A DNA stretch of 64,000 nucleotides from Bacillota bacterium (GTDB lineage: Bacteria > Bacillota > Clostridia > Lachnospirales > Lachnospiraceae), in the NCBI GenBank assembly GCA_023435895.1, contig JAEZLH010000007.1, positions 62,001 to 126,000 of the forward strand, in the 5' to 3' direction. The notes below the pieces were generated by a model. That model searched no databases. It saw only the letters and a list, made by a program, of their open reading frames with translations, and was not told the DNA's origin. Shown one piece after another: positions 27,100 to 35,801 of this stretch. Position 1 is the stretch's first letter. Each line of letters starts with the position of its first letter. The position numbers and the translations under genes were made by a program.

Positions 27100-27891
27100 A
27101 TGTACACAATCGAACGTAAAGCAGAGATATTAAATCTGTTACAAAAGCACGGAAGTATTAATGTAGAAGCACTATCCAAGTATTTTGAAGCTTCTAAGGA
27201 AACGATCCGACGTGATCTTCGTGAACTTGAAAATAAGGGCTTACTTGTTCGAACTCATGGCGGTGCAATCCCTGTTGAAACGAAGCAGGTTATTCAACCT
27301 AGTTTATCTGAGCCTCCGGTGAAAGAACGCGAGCTGTCCAACTTTCATGAAAAGCAGGCTATTTGTAAAATGGCAGCCTCCTTTATACAATCAGAGGACA
27401 ATGTGTTTGTAGATAACAGCTCCACAACAATCTATCTGGCTCAATATGTACCTCAGAATATACAAGTAACCTTCATTACAAATTCTCTTCCTTTTCTGAT
27501 TGAGGCTGCTAAATTAAACAACCCAAATCATTCTTATATTTGTTTGGGAGGAATGTTCAAAGCATCCAATCTATCCATCCATGGAAATATGACCTTGCAT
27601 AATGCCAAAGAATACTATCCAAACAAAGCCTTCTTATCCTGCACCGGTATTTCTCCGGATCGAATGCTTACTGATTCCAGCATACAGGAAGTGGATATTA
27701 AAAAAATGATGATTGAACGTTCGAAGGACGTATATGTATTGGCGGATCATACTAAATTCGAACGAAATGGACAGATATATCTATCTTCCTTCAACGATAT
27801 CGACCATATCATAACGGACAGCAAAGCAGTCCAAAGCAATTATACTTACCTTAATAATTATAATATTAATGTAATCGTCGCGCAAGATTAA
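27100..27891 (+). CDS. DeoR family transcriptional regulator
   Basis: A 263-residue sugar-responsive regulator. The N-terminal winged helix (residues 5-58; INVEALSKYFEASKETIRRDLRELENKGLLVRTHGGAIP) is the DeoR signature. The C-terminal effector domain has DNSSTTIYLAQY near 105, LGGMFKASNLSIHG near 150 and DIKKMMIERSKDVYVLADHTKF near 205, typical of DeoR proteins that sense phosphorylated sugars. GGGGAG precedes ATG 27100. It is a paralogue of the second DeoR at 34968. It likely represses the neighbouring isomerase and/or transporter genes. Confidence 0.92.
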   Translation: MYTIERKAEILNLLQKHGSINVEALSKYFEASKETIRRDLRELENKGLLVRTHGGAIPVETKQVIQPSLSEPPVKERELSNFHEKQAICKMAASFIQSEDNVFVDNSSTTIYLAQYVPQNIQVTFITNSLPFLIEAAKLNNPNHSYICLGGMFKASNLSIHGNMTLHNAKEYYPNKAFLSCTGISPDRMLTDSSIQEVDIKKMMIERSKDVYVLADHTKFERNGQIYLSSFNDIDHIITDSKAVQSNYTYLNNYNINVIVAQD

Positions 27892-27949
27892 GACGAATTT
27901 TGTCGCATATTACATCATTTTCTACTTATTAATTACACAAGGAAAATGA

Positions 27950-27992
27950 GAGGATCCTGTCAAACAGAACTTATTCTTCGGACATGATCCTC
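27950..27992. terminator. Terminator between the DeoR and permease genes
   Basis: GAGGATCCTGTC pairs with GACATGATCCTC (one mismatch) around a 19-base loop between two convergent genes. A short T tract follows on the minus strand. Confidence 0.6.
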
Positions 27993-28067
27993 ACATTTAC
28001 AATTCTACTTCTGGCAACCGCATCGATTTAAATATCTCTTTCCATCCCAAATACCCAAATAACTTGA

Positions 28068-29072
28068 TTATCTCTCCTTATTCAGTGTACTTTGTAACAA
28101 CACCGCTATGATTATAATTGCACCCTTAACCGCACCAACCAGGAACGAATCAACACCGAGCAGGTTCATCATGTTATTGATGATTCCCAGCGTTAGTGTA
28201 CCCAAAACTGTAAAGGCAATTTTCCCTTTTCCTCCTGCCATACTGGTTCCGCCGATTACTGCAGCAGCAATTGCATCCATTTCATATTTGTTACCGGATG
28301 AGGCGGAGTTGATACTTCCAAGTCTTGAGGTCTCTACAATTGTTGCGATCAGTACCAATACGGCTGATGCCATGTAGGTAAAGCATTTAACTTTCACTAC
28401 GTTGATTGCAGAAAGAGCTGCAGCTTTTTCATTGCTGCCTACTGCATAGATATGTCTGCCAATCGCAGTATATTTCATTATGAACAATACCACTATGACG
28501 CATATAATCCAGACAATAATCGGCATGGGGATTACTCCGAATAAGTTTTTGTTGGATATGATCAGGTAATCTGCTTTATTTTCACCGGATGCGGTCAAAC
28601 CGCCCCCTTTTAGAAAATACTGTGCCACGGATCGATATATAGTCATACTACCCAAGGTGGTAATAAATGGGGGTATCTTGAATTTTGCAATCAAAATACC
28701 TGTAATTAGCCCGAATACCAATGCAGTACCAATCCCCGCTATAATTGTTACAAGCAAATTTTGTGTGCTATTAAATACGGTAATAATTACAACCCCGATA
28801 AACGCCAGCTGAGCTCCTACCGACAAGTCAATTCCACCGGTTATGATGATTAGTGTCATACCTAATGCGATAATACCGATTACCGCGTTATTCCTTAAGA
28901 TATTGATTAAGTTATTAACAGAGAGAAACATGGTGCCCTGCAAACCAATGGATAATAAGAACAGCACCACAAACGCAATCAGAGCGCTGTTGTTTCCAGC
29001 CCATTTTTTCCAATCCTTAGACATAATTGATTTTTGAACGTTACTTACTTCCGCCTTTCGTGATGCATTCAT
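28068..29072 (-). CDS. Sugar ABC transporter permease, RbsC family
   Basis: A 334-residue inner-membrane permease with about nine hydrophobic helices and the conserved region GGIDLSVGAQLAFIGV near residue 80 and AVIGGTSMAGGKGK near 270, characteristic of ribose/simple-sugar (CUT2) permeases. ATG 29072 overlaps the stop of the ATPase gene by four bases (ATGA), giving translational coupling. It is the last gene of the binding protein, ATPase, permease operon. A single permease gene suggests a homodimeric channel. Confidence 0.92.
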   Translation of the reverse strand: MNASRKAEVSNVQKSIMSKDWKKWAGNNSALIAFVVLFLLSIGLQGTMFLSVNNLINILRNNAVIGIIALGMTLIIITGGIDLSVGAQLAFIGVVIITVFNSTQNLLVTIIAGIGTALVFGLITGILIAKFKIPPFITTLGSMTIYRSVAQYFLKGGGLTASGENKADYLIISNKNLFGVIPMPIIVWIICVIVVLFIMKYTAIGRHIYAVGSNEKAAALSAINVVKVKCFTYMASAVLVLIATIVETSRLGSINSASSGNKYEMDAIAAAVIGGTSMAGGKGKIAFTVLGTLTLGIINNMMNLLGVDSFLVGAVKGAIIIIAVLLQSTLNKER

Positions 29073-30550
29073 ATACTTCCTCCTGTTGCAACAATCATTA
29101 TATTTTCTTCATTTGCCTCTTCATGTGAAAATTCATGGCGTATTTCACCATGGTACATTACATAGATTCGGTCACATAGCGTCATTACCTCTTGCGCCTC
29201 GCTGGAAAGAATCACAAAGCTCATTCCCTGCTTTGCAAGCTCCATAATAATTCTATAGATCTCCAGCTTTGCACCTACATCCACACCCTGAGTCGGATTA
29301 TCCAGTATTACCAGATTAGGTTCCGAACTTAATGCTCTGGCTAACATAACTTTTTGCTGATTTCCTCCCGAGAGATTAATAATCAACTCTTTCAGATCAT
29401 TTATTTTAATATTCAACTTTTTTACATAGTCAGAATTAAATTCTCTTTCTTTCTTTGAATCAATAAAATAGCTTCGGAATTGTTTGAGGATTGATATCGT
29501 CATGTTTTCTCCAACACTCAAGTCCTTTATTATCCCATTCTCCTTCCGATTTCTCGGCAAATACGATATTTTATTTTTATGTGCCTTCTGAGGAGTATTC
29601 ATCTTGCACAGTTTCCCATTTACATAGATTTCACCATTGTATTCATTCCGACATCCATAGACGGTATGAAACAGTTCATAACGCCCGTCACCCAAAAGAC
29701 CTGTAAAGCCAACCACTTCGCCCTTCTTGATGTTAAAATTAATTTCTTTAAACTCTCTGTCTCTTGACAAATTCCTAACCGATAAAATCTCACTGCCTGT
29801 TTCTCTTTTTTCATAGACATCGTTATTTGATAAATCTTTACCCACCATAAATCCTGCTAACATGTTCTCATTGACGGTATCAACATCACCCGTGCTGATC
29901 ACATTACCATCCCTCATGACCGTATAGCGATCACAAATTTCAATGACCTCATTTAACTTATGAGATATAAAGATAAAGCTTACTCCCTGCCCTTTCAGCC
30001 TTCGCATAATCTTAAATACATTATCGATTTCCACATTGGTCAAAGCAGTTGTCGGCTCATCCATAATAATTACCTTAGCATTTTTCAGCAATGCGCGCGC
30101 TATCTCAACAACCTGTTTATAAGAAGCATCGATATCCTCCACCATTGTGTTAGGATCCAAAGCAATTTCCATCTTATCCAGTATTTCTTTTGATCGTTGA
30201 TACATGGTTTTTTTATCTAATAATCCACCTTTTTTAATCTCATTTCCTAAAAAGAGATTCTCACATACATTCAAATCATTGATCAGAGTCAGCTCCTGGT
30301 GTATAAAAGCAATACAATTATTTTTACAGTGAGCTGAGACGGCATTTTCAATATCACTAATGGAGATATGTCCGTCATCACCGGATATAACTCCTCCTAA
30401 AATATTCATCAAGGTTGTTTTACCCGTACCGTTCTCTCCTAATAGTGCGTGGATACTGCCCTTTGTCAGTTCAAAATCAACACCGTGAAGTACACGGTTT
30501 CCACCAAAAGATTTGGTTATGTTCTTCATCTTTACAATATGTTCGTTCAT
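29069..30550 (-). CDS. Sugar ABC transporter ATPase, RbsA family (two fused nucleotide-binding domains)
   Basis: A 493-residue protein with two ABC domains. The N-terminal half has Walker A GENGTGKTTLMNILGG near residue 38, Walker B VIIMDEPTTAL near 159. The C-terminal half has a degenerate Walker A GLLGDGRYELFHTVYG near 283, signature NLSGGNQQKVMLARAL near 392 and Walker B LVILDNPTQGVDV near 416. This asymmetric arrangement is the rule for CUT2 ATPases such as RbsA. It powers sugar import with the flanking permease and binding protein. Confidence 0.93.
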   Translation of the reverse strand: MNEHIVKMKNITKSFGGNRVLHGVDFELTKGSIHALLGENGTGKTTLMNILGGVISGDDGHISISDIENAVSAHCKNNCIAFIHQELTLINDLNVCENLFLGNEIKKGGLLDKKTMYQRSKEILDKMEIALDPNTMVEDIDASYKQVVEIARALLKNAKVIIMDEPTTALTNVEIDNVFKIMRRLKGQGVSFIFISHKLNEVIEICDRYTVMRDGNVISTGDVDTVNENMLAGFMVGKDLSNNDVYEKRETGSEILSVRNLSRDREFKEINFNIKKGEVVGFTGLLGDGRYELFHTVYGCRNEYNGEIYVNGKLCKMNTPQKAHKNKISYLPRNRKENGIIKDLSVGENMTISILKQFRSYFIDSKKEREFNSDYVKKLNIKINDLKELIINLSGGNQQKVMLARALSSEPNLVILDNPTQGVDVGAKLEIYRIIMELAKQGMSFVILSSEAQEVMTLCDRIYVMYHGEIRHEFSHEEANEENIMIVATGGSI

Positions 30551-30569
30551 CTAGACCACCTTTTTAAAA

Positions 30570-30600
30570 TTACCTGGGATAATCAAAATATCCCAGGTAA
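30570..30600 (-). terminator. Intra-operon hairpin between binding-protein and ATPase genes
   Basis: A perfect 12-bp stem TTACCTGGGATA/TATCCCAGGTAA (30570-30581 with 30589-30600), loop of seven bases, followed on the minus strand by TTTTAAAAAGG. It lies 17 bases past the binding-protein stop and 20 bases before the ATPase start. Such a stem would let binding protein be made in excess over the membrane subunits, a known pattern in ABC operons. Confidence 0.65.
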
Positions 30601-30617
30601 TATTTTAATTATTAGAA

Positions 30618-31643
30618 TTAGTATGGTGAATCAGCATTTATGTAATCTGCAACATTGCTTGAATCTACGGTAGTCGGCTGTAGGATGGTATCTTTCTGAT
30701 ACTCTTTACCCTGCTGAATGTCATATGCTACCTGGATGGTATCACCGATCATGGAAGGACTATAGGTTTCTGTAAAGCATTTGATACCTGTCTCTTCTTT
30801 AATCTTAGCGTACCAGGATTGAGCACCGCCACCGCCGGAGATATATTTAATATCTGTTCTTTTCGCTTCCTTAATTGCCTGCAAAATACCTAAGGAAGGT
30901 TCATCATCGATAGAAAATACTGCATCAATCTGAGGATTTGCAGTAAGCATATCCGATGCCATGGTCAAACCGGCTTCCTGAGTAAATCCGCTTGCAGTTA
31001 CCTCGATTAATTTGATGTCAGGATAACTCTTTTTCATTTCTTCTTTAAATGCATCGGTACGTTCAATACTTACAGAACCTACACTGGGTGCAGACATCAC
31101 TGCAACAGTACCTTTTCCGCCTAAAGCATCACCGATATATTTTGCACCGGATGTACCGATACCAGGGTTATTTCCTGCAAGATAAGCAGTATAATCTCCG
31201 CTGATCTTACGGTCGAATACTACTAGGTTAATTCCTGCGTCCATAATTTTCTGAGCGGCAACGGATACTTCATCATTATGAGGCAACAGTACAATAGAAG
31301 TACATCCTAAGGATATTAACTCATCTATGTCGTTCGCCTGATCATTAACGTTTTCAGAAGTAAGGATCTTATATCCTGTTCCTTCCACCAAACCAAGCTG
31401 CTTTACCTTCTCCTGTGCATAGTAGATTGCTCCTGCTATCCATCCATGGTCTGCTGCCGGTAGAGAGATACCAATTAAGCCGTTCTTTGTTGTCTTATCA
31501 GGTGCCTTTGTTGCAGAATTACCAGTCGGAGCAACAGTCGGGGTGGTACCCGTACCGGATGTTTCCTTACTGGACCCACAACCGGAAAGCAATGATACTA
31601 CCATTGTCAGCATTAATACAATTGACAAAATTTTCTTTTTCAT
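30618..31643 (-). CDS. Sugar ABC transporter substrate-binding lipoprotein (RbsB-type)
   Basis: A 341-residue lipoprotein. The lipobox SLLSGCGSS gives Cys near residue 22 for membrane anchoring. A threonine/proline-rich linker precedes a periplasmic-binding-protein type I fold (about 55-330): DQANDIDELISLGCTSIVLLPHNDEVS, NLVVFDRKISGDYTAYLAGNNPGIGT and AVFSIDDEPSLGILQAIKEAKR are recognisable RbsB-type segments. ATG 31643 has GGAGG ten bases upstream; the longer frame from 31721 is not supported. It is the first gene of the transporter operon. Confidence 0.92.
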   Translation of the reverse strand: MKKKILSIVLMLTMVVSLLSGCGSSKETSGTGTTPTVAPTGNSATKAPDKTTKNGLIGISLPAADHGWIAGAIYYAQEKVKQLGLVEGTGYKILTSENVNDQANDIDELISLGCTSIVLLPHNDEVSVAAQKIMDAGINLVVFDRKISGDYTAYLAGNNPGIGTSGAKYIGDALGGKGTVAVMSAPSVGSVSIERTDAFKEEMKKSYPDIKLIEVTASGFTQEAGLTMASDMLTANPQIDAVFSIDDEPSLGILQAIKEAKRTDIKYISGGGGAQSWYAKIKEETGIKCFTETYSPSMIGDTIQVAYDIQQGKEYQKDTILQPTTVDSSNVADYINADSPY

Positions 31644-31700
31644 AAATATGTAACCTCCCAATTTTTTTATTATATGAAAACAGCTCCATTGCATTATTAT

Positions 31701-31720
31701 TGAAATCAATAGCGGTTTCA
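31701..31720. promoter_or_regulatory. Candidate operator in the transporter promoter region
   Basis: TGAAATCAATAGCGGTTTCA is an interrupted inverted repeat (TGAAA...TTTCA) about 60 bases upstream of the binding-protein start. The part ATAGCGGTTTCA resembles half of a catabolite-responsive element (TGWAARCGNWWWCA). It could be a site for CcpA or for a LacI/DeoR regulator. Confidence 0.35.
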
Positions 31721-31836
31721 TTAAATTAATATATCAAGAGCAATTCCTTTTATATAAAGATTTAATTAAAACTTTCAATGTATGCAACAGAGCCATTTAT
31801 ATAATTCTTACTATTCGTATAGAAGAATTCTTTTTA

Positions 31837-33078
31837 TCAGGTATGGCTTGTTTTCAACTTACCTTTTACCTTACGTGTTTCGATTAATTCAGCGGCAGCT
31901 TTTTTATCATATACGCAGCAGCCTACTTTACTTTGCTGGATGAGTAACTCCAGACATGCATCGCATAAGCGGCAATATTTGATATCCTGTTCTTTCTTTT
32001 CTGCTAATTTGGCAGGAAGGAACGGGTCAGCAAGGGATTGTCTTCCCAGACCGATCATATCAGTAACATTGTTTTCGATACACCATGCACCATAATTTAA
32101 GATATTGCTTTCCTCCGGTGAAACGGCACACAGATCATTCTTTCCGCTTCTGAATACGGAGAAATTAGATCCGATTACTACGGTTTCCGGCTTCAGTGCC
32201 TTTTTAAATTCCTTTGCCCAGTATTGATGAAGGTATGCATAATAAGGAATATGCTTGTCTACCTGGGTCAGGCTGATTGTAATGGAAGGGCTTCCTGCTG
32301 ACTGTATGATATAGCTTGCCCCTCTTTCTTCTAAACCTTTGACTAATGCGATGGGCTCTGTTAAATCCATAATGGGCGATCCGGGACCTTCTGTACCGAA
32401 CCCGCCGGGAAAGCCTTCCCATGCAGAGATTTTAGAACCTATAATAAAGTTCTTATCCGGCACCGCTTGGCGAATTCTTTCAATCAGTTCAAAGGCAAAT
32501 CTGCTGCGATTCTCCCAGCTTCCACCGTACTTCCAATTTCTGCTGTTATGAGGACGAATCATCTGACATCCCAGATAACCATGGGATAACTTTAAGTCAA
32601 TACCATCTGCGCCTGCACTATATGCAATTTTGGCTGCCTCCACATAACTGTCCATGATTCTTTCCACATCTTCTTCTGTTAAAAGATCACCGCCGTAACC
32701 GGGCAATGGATTTGGAGTAACTCTTCTGGAGAAGTTAGGGTTTGAAATCTCACCGGAGTGAGTTAATTGAAATACAAAAAGGGATTGGGGATTCGCTTCA
32801 TGTACTCTTCTCACAAATTCGGTAAGCGGTTTTTCATTTTGAGGCATAATTGTCAATTGATTATCTCTGGCACGGCTTTCTCTCGTAACGGTTATTGCTT
32901 CTAATGAAACTAAGCCGGCGCCTCCTTTTGCCAATTCTATGTAGCGATTGGTTGTTTCCTCTGAAGGATTTCCTGTTGCATCCTCCGAATTACATTCCAT
33001 CGCTTGAATAAAAAAGCGGTTCTGGGCAACTCGAGGTCCAATATTAATAGGTTGCAGTAAAGTTTCCTGGTATGACAT
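31837..33078 (-). CDS. NADH:flavin oxidoreductase (Old Yellow Enzyme family) with an Fe-S cysteine cluster
   Basis: A 413-residue FMN-dependent TIM-barrel oxidoreductase. Family marks are NRFFIQAMECNS near residue 20, QLTHSGE near 103, the active-site region ADGIDLKLSHGYLGCQMIRPHNSR and YGGSWENRSRFAFELIERIR near 185-200 and DMIGLGRQSLADP near 349. The C-terminal CRLCDACLELLIQQSKVGC run gives four cysteines that could hold the 4Fe-4S cluster found in the 2,4-dienoyl-CoA-reductase subgroup. The second half of such enzymes (NAD/FAD domain) is missing, so it is a short form. It lies next to, and divergent from, the sugar-kinase operon, and probably acts on a substrate of that pathway. Confidence 0.85.
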   Translation of the reverse strand: MSYQETLLQPINIGPRVAQNRFFIQAMECNSEDATGNPSEETTNRYIELAKGGAGLVSLEAITVTRESRARDNQLTIMPQNEKPLTEFVRRVHEANPQSLFVFQLTHSGEISNPNFSRRVTPNPLPGYGGDLLTEEDVERIMDSYVEAAKIAYSAGADGIDLKLSHGYLGCQMIRPHNSRNWKYGGSWENRSRFAFELIERIRQAVPDKNFIIGSKISAWEGFPGGFGTEGPGSPIMDLTEPIALVKGLEERGASYIIQSAGSPSITISLTQVDKHIPYYAYLHQYWAKEFKKALKPETVVIGSNFSVFRSGKNDLCAVSPEESNILNYGAWCIENNVTDMIGLGRQSLADPFLPAKLAEKKEQDIKYCRLCDACLELLIQQSKVGCCVYDKKAAAELIETRKVKGKLKTSHT

Positions 33079-33347
33079 TTTGTTCCCTCCTGTTTAAAGC
33101 TTTTGTGTTTTTGTTTTTGTTTATGTTTGTATTTTATCAGATTATTGAAAATAATACAACTCCAAAATCCATTAAGTACTCATTTTTGGTAAAATTACAT
33201 AGAATATTATGACCGTATATGTTTAATATACACAATATCAAAAATAAATGTTGATTTTATGACCGTTTAATGATAAAGTTCATATATAAAGCAAATACAC
33301 ACGTGCAAATTGAGCAGAAAAACACACATTTGCTGAAAGGAGACCCT
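33079..33347. promoter_or_regulatory. Divergent promoter region with a repeated 10-mer
   Basis: TTATGACCGT occurs at 33207-33216 and again at 33257-33266, fifty bases apart, that is close to five helical turns, between two divergent catabolic genes. It is a candidate operator pair for one of the DeoR regulators. No other strong palindrome was found in this region. Confidence 0.4.
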
Positions 33348-34283
33348 ATGATACACACAATAACACTCAATCCGGCCGTTGACAGGCTTCTGTTTCTTAC
33401 AGAATTCAAGAAGCATATCACAAACCGGTTGCAACATTCCGAAGATTCATTAGGAGGAAAAGGTACACATGTATCCATCAATCTGGCAGCTTTAGGATTA
33501 GAGAATAATGCCTTTGGTATTGTACACGGGAATACCGGGCAAAAAATTCTGGATTTATTAAATGCTTCCGGCGTAAATGTCATGTTTCTTCATAAGAATA
33601 AGGAAAACGAGGACAGTAGAACAAATTACCTTATAATCGAGGATAACGGTGATTGTTCTACCATCTCTTCAAAAGGCGTATATCTTGATGAACAAGACAT
33701 TAATGAACTGATCAACCATATGCTCCACACCGTTAAAAAGGGCGATTTTGTTATTCTTTCGGGGGATGCCACCAATTGTTATGATCCTTATGTATATAAT
33801 GAGATTGTGAAACGAATGGAGGATCTGGAGGTAAAATTGTTTTTGGATTCCAGCGGCCCCGTCTTGGCCAACTGCATTAGTGAATCCCCCTACCTCATTA
33901 AACCGAATTTGGATGAGTTATCAACCTTGGTCGGCAAAGAATTGATCAGCGATGAAGATATCCTTCACGCAATAGAATCCCTTTCTATATATAATATAGA
34001 AATTATCGCTGTTTCACTGGGCGGAGACGGCTCCATTGTCAAAACCCCAGAGGGCGTATACAAGATTACTCCTCCAAAGGTTGACCTCAAAAACCCAGCT
34101 GGCTGCGGTGACTGTTTTCTGTCCGGAATTCTCTATGGTATAACAAACGGTGATTCCTTCGAGGAAACATTAAAATTCGCAACAGCAATATCAGCCGCTA
34201 CGGCAGAATCTCCTACCTCGGTCGGCTTTGATCTTGATCGGGCAAAGGAATTAATTCCATTGGTACAAATAAAAAAATATTAA
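33348..34283 (+). CDS. PfkB family kinase, 1-phosphofructokinase-like
   Basis: A 311-residue ribokinase-fold kinase. It starts MIHTITLNPAVDR, as FruK and tagatose-6-phosphate kinases do, then GGKGTHVSINLAALG near residue 36. The C-terminal signature NPAGCGDCFLSGILYG (near 247) has the catalytic Asp in GCGD. The FruK-like architecture suggests phosphorylation of a sugar phosphate, at C1 or C6, to a bisphosphate for aldol cleavage. ATG 33348 has AAAGGAG upstream; the longer frame from 33270 does not. The class II aldolase gene follows by 19 bases. Confidence 0.88.
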   Translation: MIHTITLNPAVDRLLFLTEFKKHITNRLQHSEDSLGGKGTHVSINLAALGLENNAFGIVHGNTGQKILDLLNASGVNVMFLHKNKENEDSRTNYLIIEDNGDCSTISSKGVYLDEQDINELINHMLHTVKKGDFVILSGDATNCYDPYVYNEIVKRMEDLEVKLFLDSSGPVLANCISESPYLIKPNLDELSTLVGKELISDEDILHAIESLSIYNIEIIAVSLGGDGSIVKTPEGVYKITPPKVDLKNPAGCGDCFLSGILYGITNGDSFEETLKFATAISAATAESPTSVGFDLDRAKELIPLVQIKKY

Positions 34284-34302
34284 TCAGGAAAGGATGAATT
34301 AC

Positions 34303-34908
34303 ATGAGTAACTTATCATACATAGAAATGCGCGAGGAAATGTGCAAGGTAGCAAAATTAATGTGGGAAAGACGTCTTACCAATGCTGCAGGAGGTAATTT
34401 TGCGGTTAGAGTGGATGATAACAGGATTTTGATTAGCCCCTCTCTCATGTCAGAAAAAAAACATTGTGAATTAACTCCCGAAGATTTTATTCTTATTGAT
34501 TATGAAGAGAACATTCTCGAAGGCACCGGCAAACTTTCAAGAGAAGGGTTAATGCATGTACTCATTCTAAAGAATTTTAAGGAGATTGCCTGCACCATAC
34601 ACGCACATCCTTTTTACTGTATGCCTTTCGTTGCTCAGGGCAAACCGATTCCTAATGTAACAGAGGCTACCTTAGGACGTGGATATGTGGGTTGCATCGA
34701 GTATACAAAAGCATATACACCGGAGCTGTCTCACAATATCTATAATTATTTTGAGGAACATAGAGAACTGGCAGAAAAGAAGCCAATCGGAGTAATTCTT
34801 CCTCTCCATGGTGTTGTTGTTTCCGGTCCGAGCATCTATCTTGCCTACAGTATGCTTGAAAGAATTGAGTGTGACGCATTCTGCACCATTGTAAAGAATG
34901 CAATTTAA
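34303..34908 (+). CDS. Class II aldolase/adducin family protein
   Basis: A 201-residue zinc aldolase of the fuculose-/rhamnulose-/ribulose-phosphate type. Metal ligands are the His pair in TIHAHPFYCM near residue 96 and a third His in LPLHGVVVSG near 167; the catalytic acid is the Glu in VTEATLGRGYVG near 118; GGNFAVRV near 29 is the phosphate-binding segment. ATG 34303 is preferred (AAAGG, nine bases upstream) over ATG 34294, which abuts the ribosome site. Together with the kinases it should cleave a ketose phosphate to dihydroxyacetone phosphate or a similar triose and an aldehyde. Confidence 0.9.
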   Translation: MSNLSYIEMREEMCKVAKLMWERRLTNAAGGNFAVRVDDNRILISPSLMSEKKHCELTPEDFILIDYEENILEGTGKLSREGLMHVLILKNFKEIACTIHAHPFYCMPFVAQGKPIPNVTEATLGRGYVGCIEYTKAYTPELSHNIYNYFEEHRELAEKKPIGVILPLHGVVVSGPSIYLAYSMLERIECDAFCTIVKNAI

Positions 34909-34967
34909 AGTATAATAAATATATACAAGGTTTTAATTGATAAAGCCAGACAAAGGATATCTATCAT

Positions 34968-35789
34968 ATGTATATTGAAGAACGTCAAACAAAAATAATC
35001 AGTCAGCTGAATAAATCAGGACGCATTGATGTTAGTGAATTGGCCGATCTATTTTCAACCTCTAAGGAAACAATACGTCGGGATCTTAAGGATTTGGAGA
35101 AAGCAGGTTTGTTAATACGAACACACGGCGGTGCAATCTTACCAATTACCGCTCCAGATAATCCCCCCTCTGCTTCTGCAATCCAGGACAAACCAACAAA
35201 CGTGACAAACGAGGCGCCTGTTTTGGAACGAACCGTAAGGCATGTTGATGAAAAGCAAGCCATCTGCAAACTTGCAGCTTCTTTTATCAAACATAATGAC
35301 ACCATTTTTATTGATAACAGTTCTACCTGTATTTATTTATACCAGTATATCCCCGAAGACATTCGAGTTACTATATTAACGAACTCGATTCAATTCCTGC
35401 TTGAATGTTCAAAATCTCTAAGCCCGCATCATACGATTGTGTGTTTAGGGGGAATTTTCAAAAATACCAACCTCTCCATCTTCGGGAATACTACAATACG
35501 GAATGCGCAGCAATATTTCCCTACTAAATCCTTTATCTCCTGTACCGGAATTATCTCAGAAACCCAGATAACCGATTCCGGAATACAGGAAATTGATATC
35601 AAAAAAACCTTAATATTAAGCTCTCAAGAAGTATACTTACTTGCCGATTATTCAAAATTCAATCAAATCGGACCCGTTTATTTAGGTTCGTTTGCAGATA
35701 TTGACTACCTGATTACAGATTCAAAAAGTGATCTGACCAATTTGAATTTTTCAAAAATAACAAATACTCAAATACTAACGGCAAGGTAA
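34968..35789 (+). CDS. DeoR family transcriptional regulator (second paralogue)
   Basis: A 273-residue regulator with the DeoR winged helix (VSELADLFSTSKETIRRDLKDLEKAGLLIRTHGGAI, residues about 18-56) and a sugar-phosphate sensing domain (DNSSTCIYLYQY near 115, LGGIFKNTNLSIFG near 160, DIKKTLILSSQEVYLLADYSKF near 215). It is clearly paralogous to the regulator at 27100. It lies inside the plus-strand operon between aldolase and sugar kinase, 59 bases after the aldolase gene and 12 bases before the kinase gene, so it is likely autoregulated with the pathway. Confidence 0.92.
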   Translation: MYIEERQTKIISQLNKSGRIDVSELADLFSTSKETIRRDLKDLEKAGLLIRTHGGAILPITAPDNPPSASAIQDKPTNVTNEAPVLERTVRHVDEKQAICKLAASFIKHNDTIFIDNSSTCIYLYQYIPEDIRVTILTNSIQFLLECSKSLSPHHTIVCLGGIFKNTNLSIFGNTTIRNAQQYFPTKSFISCTGIISETQITDSGIQEIDIKKTLILSSQEVYLLADYSKFNQIGPVYLGSFADIDYLITDSKSDLTNLNFSKITNTQILTAR

Positions 35790-35801
35790 ACGGAGGTCAT
35801 C

